The notes below the pieces were generated by a model that ran no database searches, was not told the origin of the DNA, and saw only the letters and a list, made by a program, of their open reading frames with translations. A program made the position numbers and the translations under genes. This document shows positions 7,485 to 14,918 of a DNA stretch of 64,000 bases, in pieces; positions within the stretch are counted from its first letter, which is position 1; each line of letters begins with the position of its first letter. Origin of the DNA: Persicitalea jodogahamensis (GTDB taxonomy: Bacteria > Bacteroidota > Bacteroidia > Cytophagales > Spirosomataceae); contig NZ_BMXF01000001.1 of assembly GCF_014651615.1 (NCBI RefSeq), positions 777,731 to 841,730 on the forward strand, in the 5' to 3' direction.

Positions 7485-9179
7485 ATGAATCGCAATACCC
7501 CAGGCTTTTCTTTACCTAAATCACCATCCGGCATCAAAGGTCTGGATGAAATCACCGAAGGCGGCCTACCCACAGGTCGGCCTACACTGATCTGCGGATC
7601 AGCCGGATCGGGAAAAACGTTGTTTTCAATGGAATTCCTGGTGCATGGCGCCATGGAGTTCGGTGAACCGGGCGTATTCGTGGCTTTCGAAGAAAAGACG
7701 GATGAACTGGCGTTGAATGTTGCTTCGCTTGGTTTTGACCTGGAGAAGCTTCAAGCTGAAAAACTCATTAAGCTGGATCACGTGCAGGTGGAGCGCAGCG
7801 AAATCGAAGAGACGGGTGAGTACGACCTCGATGGATTATTTATCCGCCTGGGATATGCGATAGACAGCATCGGGGCAAAGCGTGTAGTACTGGATACCAT
7901 CGAAAGCCTTTTTTCAGGCCTGACCAACCTCGCCATCCTACGCGCCGAACTACGGCGGCTCTTCGAATGGCTCAAAGAGAAGGGGGTGACGACCATACTC
8001 ACAGGCGAGCAGGGTGAGGGTACGCTCACTCGTCAGGGTTTGGAAGAGTACGTTTCCGATTGCGTCATAGCGCTTGACCATCGGATCGTCAACAAAATCT
8101 CGACGCGATTGCTTCGCATAGTCAAGTACCGAGGGTCGGTGCATGGCACAAACGAATACCCTTTCCTCATCGACGCAGAGGGCATTTCCATTTTGCCTGT
8201 AACGTCTCTTACACTCTGGCATGAAGTTTCAAATGCCCGGATCTCTTCGGGCATCGACAGCCTCGACAAGATGCTGGGCGGTGAGGGTTTTTTCAAAGGA
8301 GGAAGTGTGCTGGTTTCGGGTACTGCAGGTACCGGAAAAACGAACATCGCCGCGACCTTTGTCGATGCGGCTTGTCTTCGGGGCGAGCGCTGCCTTTATT
8401 TTGCCTTTGAGGAATCTCCGCAGCAGATCATCCGCAATATGAAGTCGATAGGGATGAATCTGCGGGAGCACGTGGATGCAGGCTTGCTCAGATTTCAGGC
8501 TGCACGTCCCACGATGCATGGCCTTGAGATGCATTTGGTGGCTATTCATAAGGAAGTGCTTAAGTTTCAACCAGAGGTGATGGTGCTGGATCCAATCACC
8601 AACCTGATCACTGTAGGGTCGGTTAGTGAAGTGAAAAGTATGCTGATCCGCCTGATCGATTTTCTGCAGAGTCGAGGGGTCACAGTCATGTTTACGGCAT
8701 TGTCGCTGGTCGAAAACTTTAGTGAACAGACCGTCGAAAATGTGTCGTCATTGGTGGATGCTTGGCTGCTCGTGCGTGATATAGAAGCCAATGGTGAGCG
8801 CAACCGGGGTATGTACGTAATGAAGTCGCGTGGTATGAAGCACTCCAATCAGATACGGGAGTTCGTTATTTCTGATGAAGGTTTGGAGTTAGTGGACGTG
8901 TATCTCGGTCCGGAGGGGGTTCTGACGGGTTCTGCGCGGCAAGCGCAGCAATTGCTGGAAAAAACCGGGGCTGTATTGCACGACCACGCGGTGTCCCGCA
9001 AAGACCGTGAAATCGAGCGTAAGAAGAAAGTTCTGGAGTCTAAAATCGCCAGTCTGAAAGAAGAATTTGACTCGGTTCAGGAAGAGCTAAATAAAACATA
9101 CATCGAGGAACAATTAAAGAAGGAAGTCATCGAGAAGAATCGGAAGGAGATGGCAAAGAACCGTGGTAATAAGGGGTAA
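7485..9179 (+). CDS. kaiC: KaiC-family double RecA ATPase with C-terminal coiled coil
   Basis: The 564-residue protein has two RecA-like lobes. CI carries Walker A GSAGSGKT (38-45) and paired Glu E69/E70. CII carries GTAGTGKT (279-286) and E309/E310. By alignment with cyanobacterial KaiC, the S431/T432 autophosphorylation pair falls on S421/S422 (VSSLVDAW), and IREFVISDEG matches the conserved end of CII. After about residue 480 an extra 80-residue, strongly charged heptad-like coiled coil replaces the cyanobacterial A-loop tail. No kaiA is present. This layout recalls the Rhodobacter sphaeroides KaiC type, a KaiA-independent hourglass timer. Two kaiB genes and a kinase follow. Confidence 0.95.
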   Translation: MNRNTPGFSLPKSPSGIKGLDEITEGGLPTGRPTLICGSAGSGKTLFSMEFLVHGAMEFGEPGVFVAFEEKTDELALNVASLGFDLEKLQAEKLIKLDHVQVERSEIEETGEYDLDGLFIRLGYAIDSIGAKRVVLDTIESLFSGLTNLAILRAELRRLFEWLKEKGVTTILTGEQGEGTLTRQGLEEYVSDCVIALDHRIVNKISTRLLRIVKYRGSVHGTNEYPFLIDAEGISILPVTSLTLWHEVSNARISSGIDSLDKMLGGEGFFKGGSVLVSGTAGTGKTNIAATFVDAACLRGERCLYFAFEESPQQIIRNMKSIGMNLREHVDAGLLRFQAARPTMHGLEMHLVAIHKEVLKFQPEVMVLDPITNLITVGSVSEVKSMLIRLIDFLQSRGVTVMFTALSLVENFSEQTVENVSSLVDAWLLVRDIEANGERNRGMYVMKSRGMKHSNQIREFVISDEGLELVDVYLGPEGVLTGSARQAQQLLEKTGAVLHDHAVSRKDREIERKKKVLESKIASLKEEFDSVQEELNKTYIEEQLKKEVIEKNRKEMAKNRGNKG

Positions 9180-9285
9180 CCGGCAGCGGTGTGCTACTAC
9201 GGCCAGTGGTTCTTTCGGTTGGTGAGACGACTTGTGCAGGTCAATCAGTGATTCCTTTAGGAATGATAATTGTGAAGAAAATAGA

Positions 9286-9585
9286 ATGCAAAACGACGAC
9301 GAAATCTGGGAGCTAAGGCTGTATATAGCCGGGAAGACTACAAAATCGGTGACGGCTCTTAAGAATCTTAAAAACTATTGTGAGACACACTTGAAGGGTA
9401 AATACACAATAGAGGTGATTGATCTGTTGGTTCAGCCTCAGCTCGCTGAGGGCGACCAAATATTTGCCATTCCTACGCTTGTAAAAAAAGTGCCGGAACC
9501 TATTCGTAAAATCATCGGCGATCTTTCTAACGAAGAAAAAGTACTCGTCGGCCTGAACATACGCCCCGCTAAGAAATTGGAATGA
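9286..9585 (+). CDS. kaiB: KaiB-family protein, canonical copy
   Basis: The protein is 99 residues from the ATG at 9286. An upstream frame from 9232 adds 18 residues without family support. The sequence tracks cyanobacterial Kai[62 protein letters not shown] and KVLVGL. KaiB is a thioredoxin-fold, fold-switching protein that binds the CI ring of KaiC in a phosphorylation-dependent way. Its stop overlaps the start of the second kaiB in an ATGA arrangement, implying coupled translation and a fixed ratio of the two. Confidence 0.95.
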   Translation: MQNDDEIWELRLYIAGKTTKSVTALKNLKNYCETHLKGKYTIEVIDLLVQPQLAEGDQIFAIPTLVKKVPEPIRKIIGDLSNEEKVLVGLNIRPAKKLE

Positions 9586-9905
9586 GCGATCTCGTGGATT
9601 CGATGCTGGAAGAAGCGGAGGACGCAAGCCGCCATTACGAGCTGCGGCTGTTCATTGCCGGGGCGTCGGTCAATTCACGGCGGGCGATAGCCAACCTGCG
9701 GGAAATCTGCGATCATTATCTGAAAGACAAATATTCTCTCGAAATCATCGACGTTCACCAACAGAAAGAGATAGCCGAACGTGAACAATTAATTGCCCTG
9801 CCGCTTTTGGTCAAAAGTTACCCGCTGCCCCAGCGCCGGTTGATCGGTGATATGTCTGATACCATGAAAGTACTTCGGGGCCTGGGTATTTCAACTGCCA
9901 GCTAA
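9582..9905 (+). CDS. KaiB-family protein, divergent second copy
   Basis: The 107-residue protein has an acidic N-terminal extension ([10 protein letters not shown]) before the KaiB core [55 protein letters not shown] and KVLRGL. It differs from the first copy at many core positions (PAEPIRK-type segment replaced by PLPQRRL; GDLSNEE by GDMSDTM), so the duplication is old. It overlaps kaiB by four bases and the histidine kinase by one base. It may compete with the canonical KaiB for KaiC or link KaiC to the kinase; this is inference. Confidence 0.93.
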   Translation: MSDLVDSMLEEAEDASRHYELRLFIAGASVNSRRAIANLREICDHYLKDKYSLEIIDVHQQKEIAEREQLIALPLLVKSYPLPQRRLIGDMSDTMKVLRGLGISTAS

Positions 9906-11158
9906 TGAATGATTCCCGGATTTATGAAGATTTGAGGCGAGAAAATGAGGAGCTCCGGTTGCAACTGGAAGAGGCTACCGACACCATCGAGGCTATCCGT
10001 ACCGGACAGGTAGATGCGCTCGTAGTTAAGGGACCAAACGAAGAACACCAGCTTTATACACTCAAGACTGCCGACCAAAACTACCGGGTTTTTATTGAGA
10101 AAATGAACGAAGGAGCTGTAACCCTCAACCAGGAGGGGCTCATCGTTTACTGCAACACGATGTTTGCCCAAATCATTGGCCTGCCGCTCTCAGGTATTAT
10201 CGGTGCCGCTTTCGAATCCTTCGTCTCCCCTGAATGTCTGGACGTTTTTCGTGATGTTTTTGGGAAAGGCTGGACAGGCGACAGCAAAACGGAAATTGAC
10301 GTACTCGATGGTTCCAGGTATGTTCCTTGTCTGCTGTCGGTCACTACGCTGCAGCTAGACGAGGGACCGGCTTTGAGCGTTATTATCACGGATCTTAGCT
10401 TTCAGAAGGAGACCCAACAGCTTCTAAAGTCGAAAAACGCATCCTTAGCGGCTATCAATGCAGAGTTGGAAGCTAGCAATCACGATCTGCAGCAGTTTGC
10501 CTCGGTAGCATCGCATGATTTGCAGGAGCCATTACGCAAAATCCTGATATTCTCGACCATGCTGCGCGACAAGCATGAATTGTCAGATAGGAGTGCAATG
10601 TTCTTGGAGAAAATTATTTCATCCTCCGAGAGGATGCGGGCTATGATTATCGACATCCTGAGTTATTCCAGACTTTCAACGAACGAAAATTATTTCGAAC
10701 TCATTAGTTTGCAGGAGGTAGTTACGGAAGTACTGGACGATTACGAAATATTGATCAAAGAAAAGAATGCGACTTTCGTGATTGAAGAACTTCCCCGAAT
10801 AGAAGCCAACCGGGGACAGATCAAGCAAGTGTTCCAAAACTTGATCAGTAATTCGCTCAAATTCAGCCACCCTGATAAACCTCCTGTTATCAAAATTGCG
10901 AGTCGCAAAGTAGGCAAAGGAATGTACCGCACCACTTTGACCGACAATGGAATCGGCTTTGATGAAAAATATCGAGATAAGATTTTTTCGTTATTTGAGA
11001 GGCTGAACGCCAAAGACAAATTTGAGGGTTCAGGCATCGGCCTGGCCATAACAAAAAAAATTATCGACAAACATAACGGGACTATCGCCGCTCTTAGTCG
11101 GGCGGAGGAAGGGGCTACTTTCATCATAACATTGCCTAGGTATCAGCCCAATCAGTAA
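9905..11158 (+). CDS. PAS-domain sensor histidine kinase of the Kai operon
   Basis: The 417-residue soluble kinase has an N-terminal coiled coil (about 5-40), a PAS domain (about 60-165), and a HisKA domain with phospho-acceptor H204 in SVASHDLQEPLRK. Its HATPase domain has N-box QNLISNSLKF (311-320), DNGIG (347-351) and GSGIGLA (375-381). No membrane segment is present, so it senses an internal signal or binds partners. It starts one base inside the second kaiB (TAATG), so it is translationally coupled to the KaiB pair. This suggests it reads the KaiC/KaiB state and phosphorylates the receiver at 6985-7383. Confidence 0.94.
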   Translation: MNDSRIYEDLRRENEELRLQLEEATDTIEAIRTGQVDALVVKGPNEEHQLYTLKTADQNYRVFIEKMNEGAVTLNQEGLIVYCNTMFAQIIGLPLSGIIGAAFESFVSPECLDVFRDVFGKGWTGDSKTEIDVLDGSRYVPCLLSVTTLQLDEGPALSVIITDLSFQKETQQLLKSKNASLAAINAELEASNHDLQQFASVASHDLQEPLRKILIFSTMLRDKHELSDRSAMFLEKIISSSERMRAMIIDILSYSRLSTNENYFELISLQEVVTEVLDDYEILIKEKNATFVIEELPRIEANRGQIKQVFQNLISNSLKFSHPDKPPVIKIASRKVGKGMYRTTLTDNGIGFDEKYRDKIFSLFERLNAKDKFEGSGIGLAITKKIIDKHNGTIAALSRAEEGATFIITLPRYQPNQ

Positions 11159-11337
11159 TGAGATAGAATTGAGCCATTTATATACAACAATCGCTCTGTA
11201 ATCCGATGATTGGTCCAAGGAACATGGCTTTCATGGCTTTATAGTATTGAGGCGTAGCAAGCATAGCGATAATCCGCATGGACTGTCACCGAAGCTCCGT
11301 TTAAAAAGAAAATATTACCGCAAATCTCATAATTAGT

Positions 11338-13071
11338 ATGACCCTACAAGAAAATATAACCTTGCCCAAGCGCCACGCGCGTCCGTTCATTGGGGAAGAA
11401 ATGAAGCTCACTGGCTGGGAGGATGTCCAACCCTTTTACGAAGACCTCAAAAAACGCGAGATTGCCAATGTCGCAGATTTACGGCAGTGGTTTCTGGACC
11501 GCAGCGAACTGGAATCGTATTTGTCTGAGAATTTCGCCTGGCGTTACATTCGGCAGACCTGCGATACCGCAAATGAGAAACTAATTGAGTCATTGCAATT
11601 TTTCATTAGCGAAATACAGCCTAAACTGGCGGTTTATGGTAACGATCTCGATAAGAAAGCTGCCAGCAGCCCTTTCCTGCCGGAACTGACAGATACCGGC
11701 TTTGACATTACTATTCGCAGTATGAAGAAGGCCATCGAAATTTTCCGCGATGAAAACGTACCGCTCCAGACCCAGCTGCAAACCGAAGAACAAAAATATG
11801 GATCCATCGCAGGAGCGATGACCGTAACGCTCGACGGCGAAGAGATGACACTGCAAAAGGCAGGCGACCGCCTGTACAGCATAAACCGGTCTATACGGGA
11901 AGAAGCATGGCGGGCCATTAGCGAACGACGCTATCAGGACCACGAAAAGCTGGACTTGCTACTGAACACATTGGTGAAACTGCGCGACGAAGTAGGCCGG
12001 AACGCGGGTTTTGTTAATTATCGCGACTATATGTTTGCGGCGATGGGACGCTTCGACTACACGCCTCAGGACTGTTTCGAGTTTCATGCTGCCGTCCGGG
12101 AGGCTGTAGTCCCGTTGCTCGACGACATGGCAAAGCAGCGCAAAGCAACCTTGCAGATAGACACCCTGCGCCCGTGGGATACAAAAGTAGATCCGCAAGG
12201 TCGAATGCCCCTCAAACCCTTTGAAAGTGGTGACGAACTGTTGGCCAAAACAATCCGCTGTTTCACCAGGCTCGACCCATTTCTGGGCGACTGCCTTCGC
12301 ATCATGCAACAGATGGGGCACCTTGACTTGGAATCCCGAAAGGGGAAGGCGCCAGGGGGCTATAATTATCCGCTGGATGAAATCGGAGTGCCATTTATCT
12401 TTATGAATGCAACCTCCAATCTCAGGGATATGGTCACGCTGCTACACGAAGGAGGCCATGCCGTACACTCGTTGGTTACCCGTGATCTGGCCCTGAACTC
12501 GTTCAAACACACACCTTCGGAGGTCGCCGAACTCGCATCCATGTCGATGGAACTATTGACGATGGATTTTTGGGATGAATTCTTTGATAATGAGGAAGAT
12601 CTTCGTCGCGCCAAGGTTCAGCATTTGGAATCCATTATCGAAACGTTGCCCTGGGTGGCCACAGTAGATAAATTTCAGCATTGGTTGTACGAAAACCCAG
12701 TCCATACCGACGCTGAGCGCACCGAAGCCTGGGTTGAGATTTATGAAGAATTCACGGATTCTGTAATGAACTGGGAAGGGCTTGAGAAATTCCGCGCTTA
12801 TGGCTGGCAGCGGCAGTTGCACATTTACCAGGTACCTTTTTATTATATCGAATACGGCATTGCTCAGTTAGGAGCCATTGGTGTCTGGAAAAACTACCGT
12901 GAAAATCCAGAGCAAGGTTTAAAAGGTTACCTCGATGCGCTGAAATTGGGATACACGGCCCCGATCGGTAAGATTTACGAGGCTGCGCGCGTACCATTTG
13001 ATTTTTCCAAAGCTCACATTACGGAACTGATGGAGTTTGTATGGGAGGAGCTGGAAACCTTGCAAGGGTAG
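11338..13071 (+). CDS. M3-family oligoendopeptidase (PepF-like)
   Basis: The 577-residue zinc metallopeptidase has the M3 signature HEGGH (H370, E371, H374) in a LLHEGGHAVHSL context, with a probable third ligand E398 in SEVAELASMSME. No signal peptide is seen, so it is cytosolic and likely degrades short peptides. The C-terminus (YGIAQLGAIGVWKNY, YLDALKLGYTAPIGKIYEAA) is characteristic of oligoendopeptidase F-type enzymes. It is a single gene 179 bases after the Kai operon and converges with the NTF2-like gene. Confidence 0.93.
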   Translation: MTLQENITLPKRHARPFIGEEMKLTGWEDVQPFYEDLKKREIANVADLRQWFLDRSELESYLSENFAWRYIRQTCDTANEKLIESLQFFISEIQPKLAVYGNDLDKKAASSPFLPELTDTGFDITIRSMKKAIEIFRDENVPLQTQLQTEEQKYGSIAGAMTVTLDGEEMTLQKAGDRLYSINRSIREEAWRAISERRYQDHEKLDLLLNTLVKLRDEVGRNAGFVNYRDYMFAAMGRFDYTPQDCFEFHAAVREAVVPLLDDMAKQRKATLQIDTLRPWDTKVDPQGRMPLKPFESGDELLAKTIRCFTRLDPFLGDCLRIMQQMGHLDLESRKGKAPGGYNYPLDEIGVPFIFMNATSNLRDMVTLLHEGGHAVHSLVTRDLALNSFKHTPSEVAELASMSMELLTMDFWDEFFDNEEDLRRAKVQHLESIIETLPWVATVDKFQHWLYENPVHTDAERTEAWVEIYEEFTDSVMNWEGLEKFRAYGWQRQLHIYQVPFYYIEYGIAQLGAIGVWKNYRENPEQGLKGYLDALKLGYTAPIGKIYEAARVPFDFSKAHITELMEFVWEELETLQG

Positions 13072-13107
13072 GTATGCGAGCTTCTGTATGAACTTATTTC
13101 TATTTGT

Positions 13108-13581
13108 CTACAGGCAGTTCTCCTTGCGTCGTGTGTCGGTGATACCGGCAATTTTCCATCCGTTCTCTGTTTTCACGAGGGCGAATGCATTTACACCGCA
13201 GTGGCTGAATTTCTCGCCGAGGTAGAATTTGTAGGGTGCCCACACAGTCGCCACAGGACCATCTACTTGTGTTTTCAAGTCATAGATTCGTTCGTCCCAC
13301 ATTTCCTGGTGAGGCGTTCCGATGGCTTTTATGAACCCTGCGATCCCATTTTTGCTGGTTTTGACTTTTCCATCGGCGGCTATGGAAACGGATTGCAGCG
13401 TAGCGTCAGCCGTAAATGACTTCGCCACGAGCGAAGAGTCACCCGTTTTCATACCTACAAAAAGTTGATCCACGATTGCTTTTACCTCACTATGATCTGA
13501 TTGGGCGAAAGCATCAGGAATCCCAAAAAGTAAAAAGTTAAGGCAGACTAAAACGGCTGCCGTCAATCGGTTGAGTTTCAT
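13108..13581 (-). CDS. Secreted NTF2-like (SnoaL/lumazine-binding-like) protein
   Basis: The 157-residue protein has a signal peptide ending near AFAQS (about residue 27). One NTF2-fold domain follows: EVKAIVDQLFVGMKTGDSSLVAKSFTADA opening helix and a C-terminal NAFALVKTENGWKIAGITDTRR strand set. Such proteins form cone-shaped pockets; here no catalytic residues are obvious. It is monocistronic, divergent from smpB and convergent with the M3 peptidase. The function is unknown. Confidence 0.85.
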   Translation of the reverse strand: MKLNRLTAAVLVCLNFLLFGIPDAFAQSDHSEVKAIVDQLFVGMKTGDSSLVAKSFTADATLQSVSIAADGKVKTSKNGIAGFIKAIGTPHQEMWDERIYDLKTQVDGPVATVWAPYKFYLGEKFSHCGVNAFALVKTENGWKIAGITDTRRKENCL

Positions 13582-13586
13582 TTAGG

Positions 13587-13618
13587 TTGGTATAGCGTTT
13601 TTGAATAAGATACCTTTG
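13587..13618 (+). promoter_or_regulatory. Bacteroidota-type promoter of smpB
   Basis: TTG at 13587-13589, a 21-base spacer and TACCTTTG at 13611-13618 match the Bacteroidota -33/-7 consensus. The element lies about 70 bases before the smpB ATG. Confidence 0.65.
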
Positions 13619-13689
13619 TTATTATAAATCAAGAGGCTTAGTTGCTAAGTCTGTGAAACTCCATCGACGTAACGACCCGTCCTAAATCT

Positions 13690-14148
13690 ATGTCAGACAA
13701 AATAAACAAAAAGGTCAATATTAAGAACAAGCGTGCTTCGTTCGAATATTTTTTTCTCGACACTTTTTCTGCGGGCATAGTGCTCACCGGCACTGAAATA
13801 AAGTCCATACGACAGGGAAAGGTAAACTTTCAGGACGCCTACTGCCTTTTCATGGACGACGAACTTTTCGTGCGCAGTCTGCATATTTCGCCTTACACCG
13901 AAGGGACGCATTACAACCACGATCCTATCCGAGACCGCAAGTTGCTGATGACCAAGCGCGAACTCCGCAAACTGTCGGAAAGCATGAAAGATCAGGGGCT
14001 GACGATCATCCCAACGCGGATGTTTACTAACGACCGGGGGCTTGCTAAAATGGAGATAGCTCTGGCAAAGGGAAAGAAGCTGTATGACAAGCGTGACTCA
14101 ATTAAAGAACGCGACGTCAAGCGCGAAACTGACCGGGCCGGGTACTGA
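13690..14148 (+). CDS. smpB: SsrA-binding protein SmpB
   Basis: The 152-residue protein partners tmRNA in rescuing stalled ribosomes. Family features: NKRASFEYFFLDTFSAGIVLTGTEIKSIRQGK, the LFVRSLHISPYTEGTHYNHDP segment, and the basic tail GKKLYDKRDSIKERDVKRE that reaches into the decoding centre. The length is usual. tmRNA itself is not found in this window. It is read alone from the promoter at 13587-13618. Confidence 0.98.
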   Translation: MSDKINKKVNIKNKRASFEYFFLDTFSAGIVLTGTEIKSIRQGKVNFQDAYCLFMDDELFVRSLHISPYTEGTHYNHDPIRDRKLLMTKRELRKLSESMKDQGLTIIPTRMFTNDRGLAKMEIALAKGKKLYDKRDSIKERDVKRETDRAGY

Positions 14149-14252
14149 ATTTGGTGCTCCTTACAAAATTTTGTCAACATTTAAAGCCCTATTTACGTTA
14201 GTATGAGGTATATTTTCTAAATTGCCGGTAAAGAATTACCAAACATATCCCT

Positions 14253-14765
14253 ATGGGCAGGAAAGTTTTGGTCCTCAATCAGGATTATAGTGCGTTGAGT
14301 GTATGTTCCGTACCGAAGGCTTTCCTATTGGTGTATATGCAAAAGGCTGACATGGTCGCCCATTCCCCCACGCACGTCCTGCGAACCGTGAGCGAAGCTT
14401 ATCCCATGCCTACTGTGGTGCGCCTGCGACGGTACATCCATTTGCCTTACCGGGGCGTTATGATGACCCGCCAGAATATATTCAAGCGTGACGGGAACCG
14501 CTGCCAATACTGCGGTACCAACGACAACCTTACCCTCGATCACGTACTACCTAAGTCGCGCGGTGGCAAAACAAATTGGGACAACCTTGCCACAGCCTGC
14601 AAACGCTGCAATTCCCGTAAAGGAGACTACACACCCGAGGAAGCTGCCATGCCGCTCAGGCAGCGCCCTTTTCGTCCTTCCTTCCTGATGTTTATCCGGG
14701 ATCTGTCGGGTGCCGTTGACGAGGGCTGGCTGCCTTATCTGGGCGCCAAGGAAGCTGCCTACTGA
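14253..14765 (+). CDS. HNH endonuclease domain protein
   Basis: The 170-residue protein has a C-terminal McrA/HNH fold. CQYCG and CKRCN supply a structural zinc site, and LDHVLPKSRGGKTNWDNL provides the His/Asn residues of the beta-beta-alpha metal nuclease. The N-terminal 75 residues (KVLVLNQDYSALSVCSV, MPTVVRLRRYIHLPYRGVMMTR) are typical of a widespread, conserved Bacteroidota/cyanobacterial HNH family of unknown role. It is not flanked by restriction, phage or intein sequences, so a housekeeping DNA repair or processing role is possible. Confidence 0.92.
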   Translation: MGRKVLVLNQDYSALSVCSVPKAFLLVYMQKADMVAHSPTHVLRTVSEAYPMPTVVRLRRYIHLPYRGVMMTRQNIFKRDGNRCQYCGTNDNLTLDHVLPKSRGGKTNWDNLATACKRCNSRKGDYTPEEAAMPLRQRPFRPSFLMFIRDLSGAVDEGWLPYLGAKEAAY

Positions 14766-14817
14766 TCCATTATTATCGCAAATGTTTTTTCGAAAGGGTT
14801 TGTTTTGAAAAAAACAC

Positions 14818-14825
14818 TACCTTTG
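14818..14825 (+). promoter_or_regulatory. -7 promoter element of rpsA
   Basis: TACCTTTG, a full match to the Bacteroidota -7 consensus, lies 94 bases before the rpsA start. No clear TTG at the expected -33 distance is seen. Confidence 0.55.
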
Positions 14826-14918
14826 CGGTCTGTTTTCCAAAAAAAGTTTCGTTTTTCATCAATTTCAGCCCATTCGTCCGGGGGTTGATGTATTTCAGGG
14901 CGGTTCTTCTCATTATTT

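Noticed and set aside
14253-14765. HNH gene as a homing endonuclease or restriction element
   Set aside because: No intein, intron, methylase or phage neighbour is present, and the N-terminal domain fits a conserved chromosomal HNH family.
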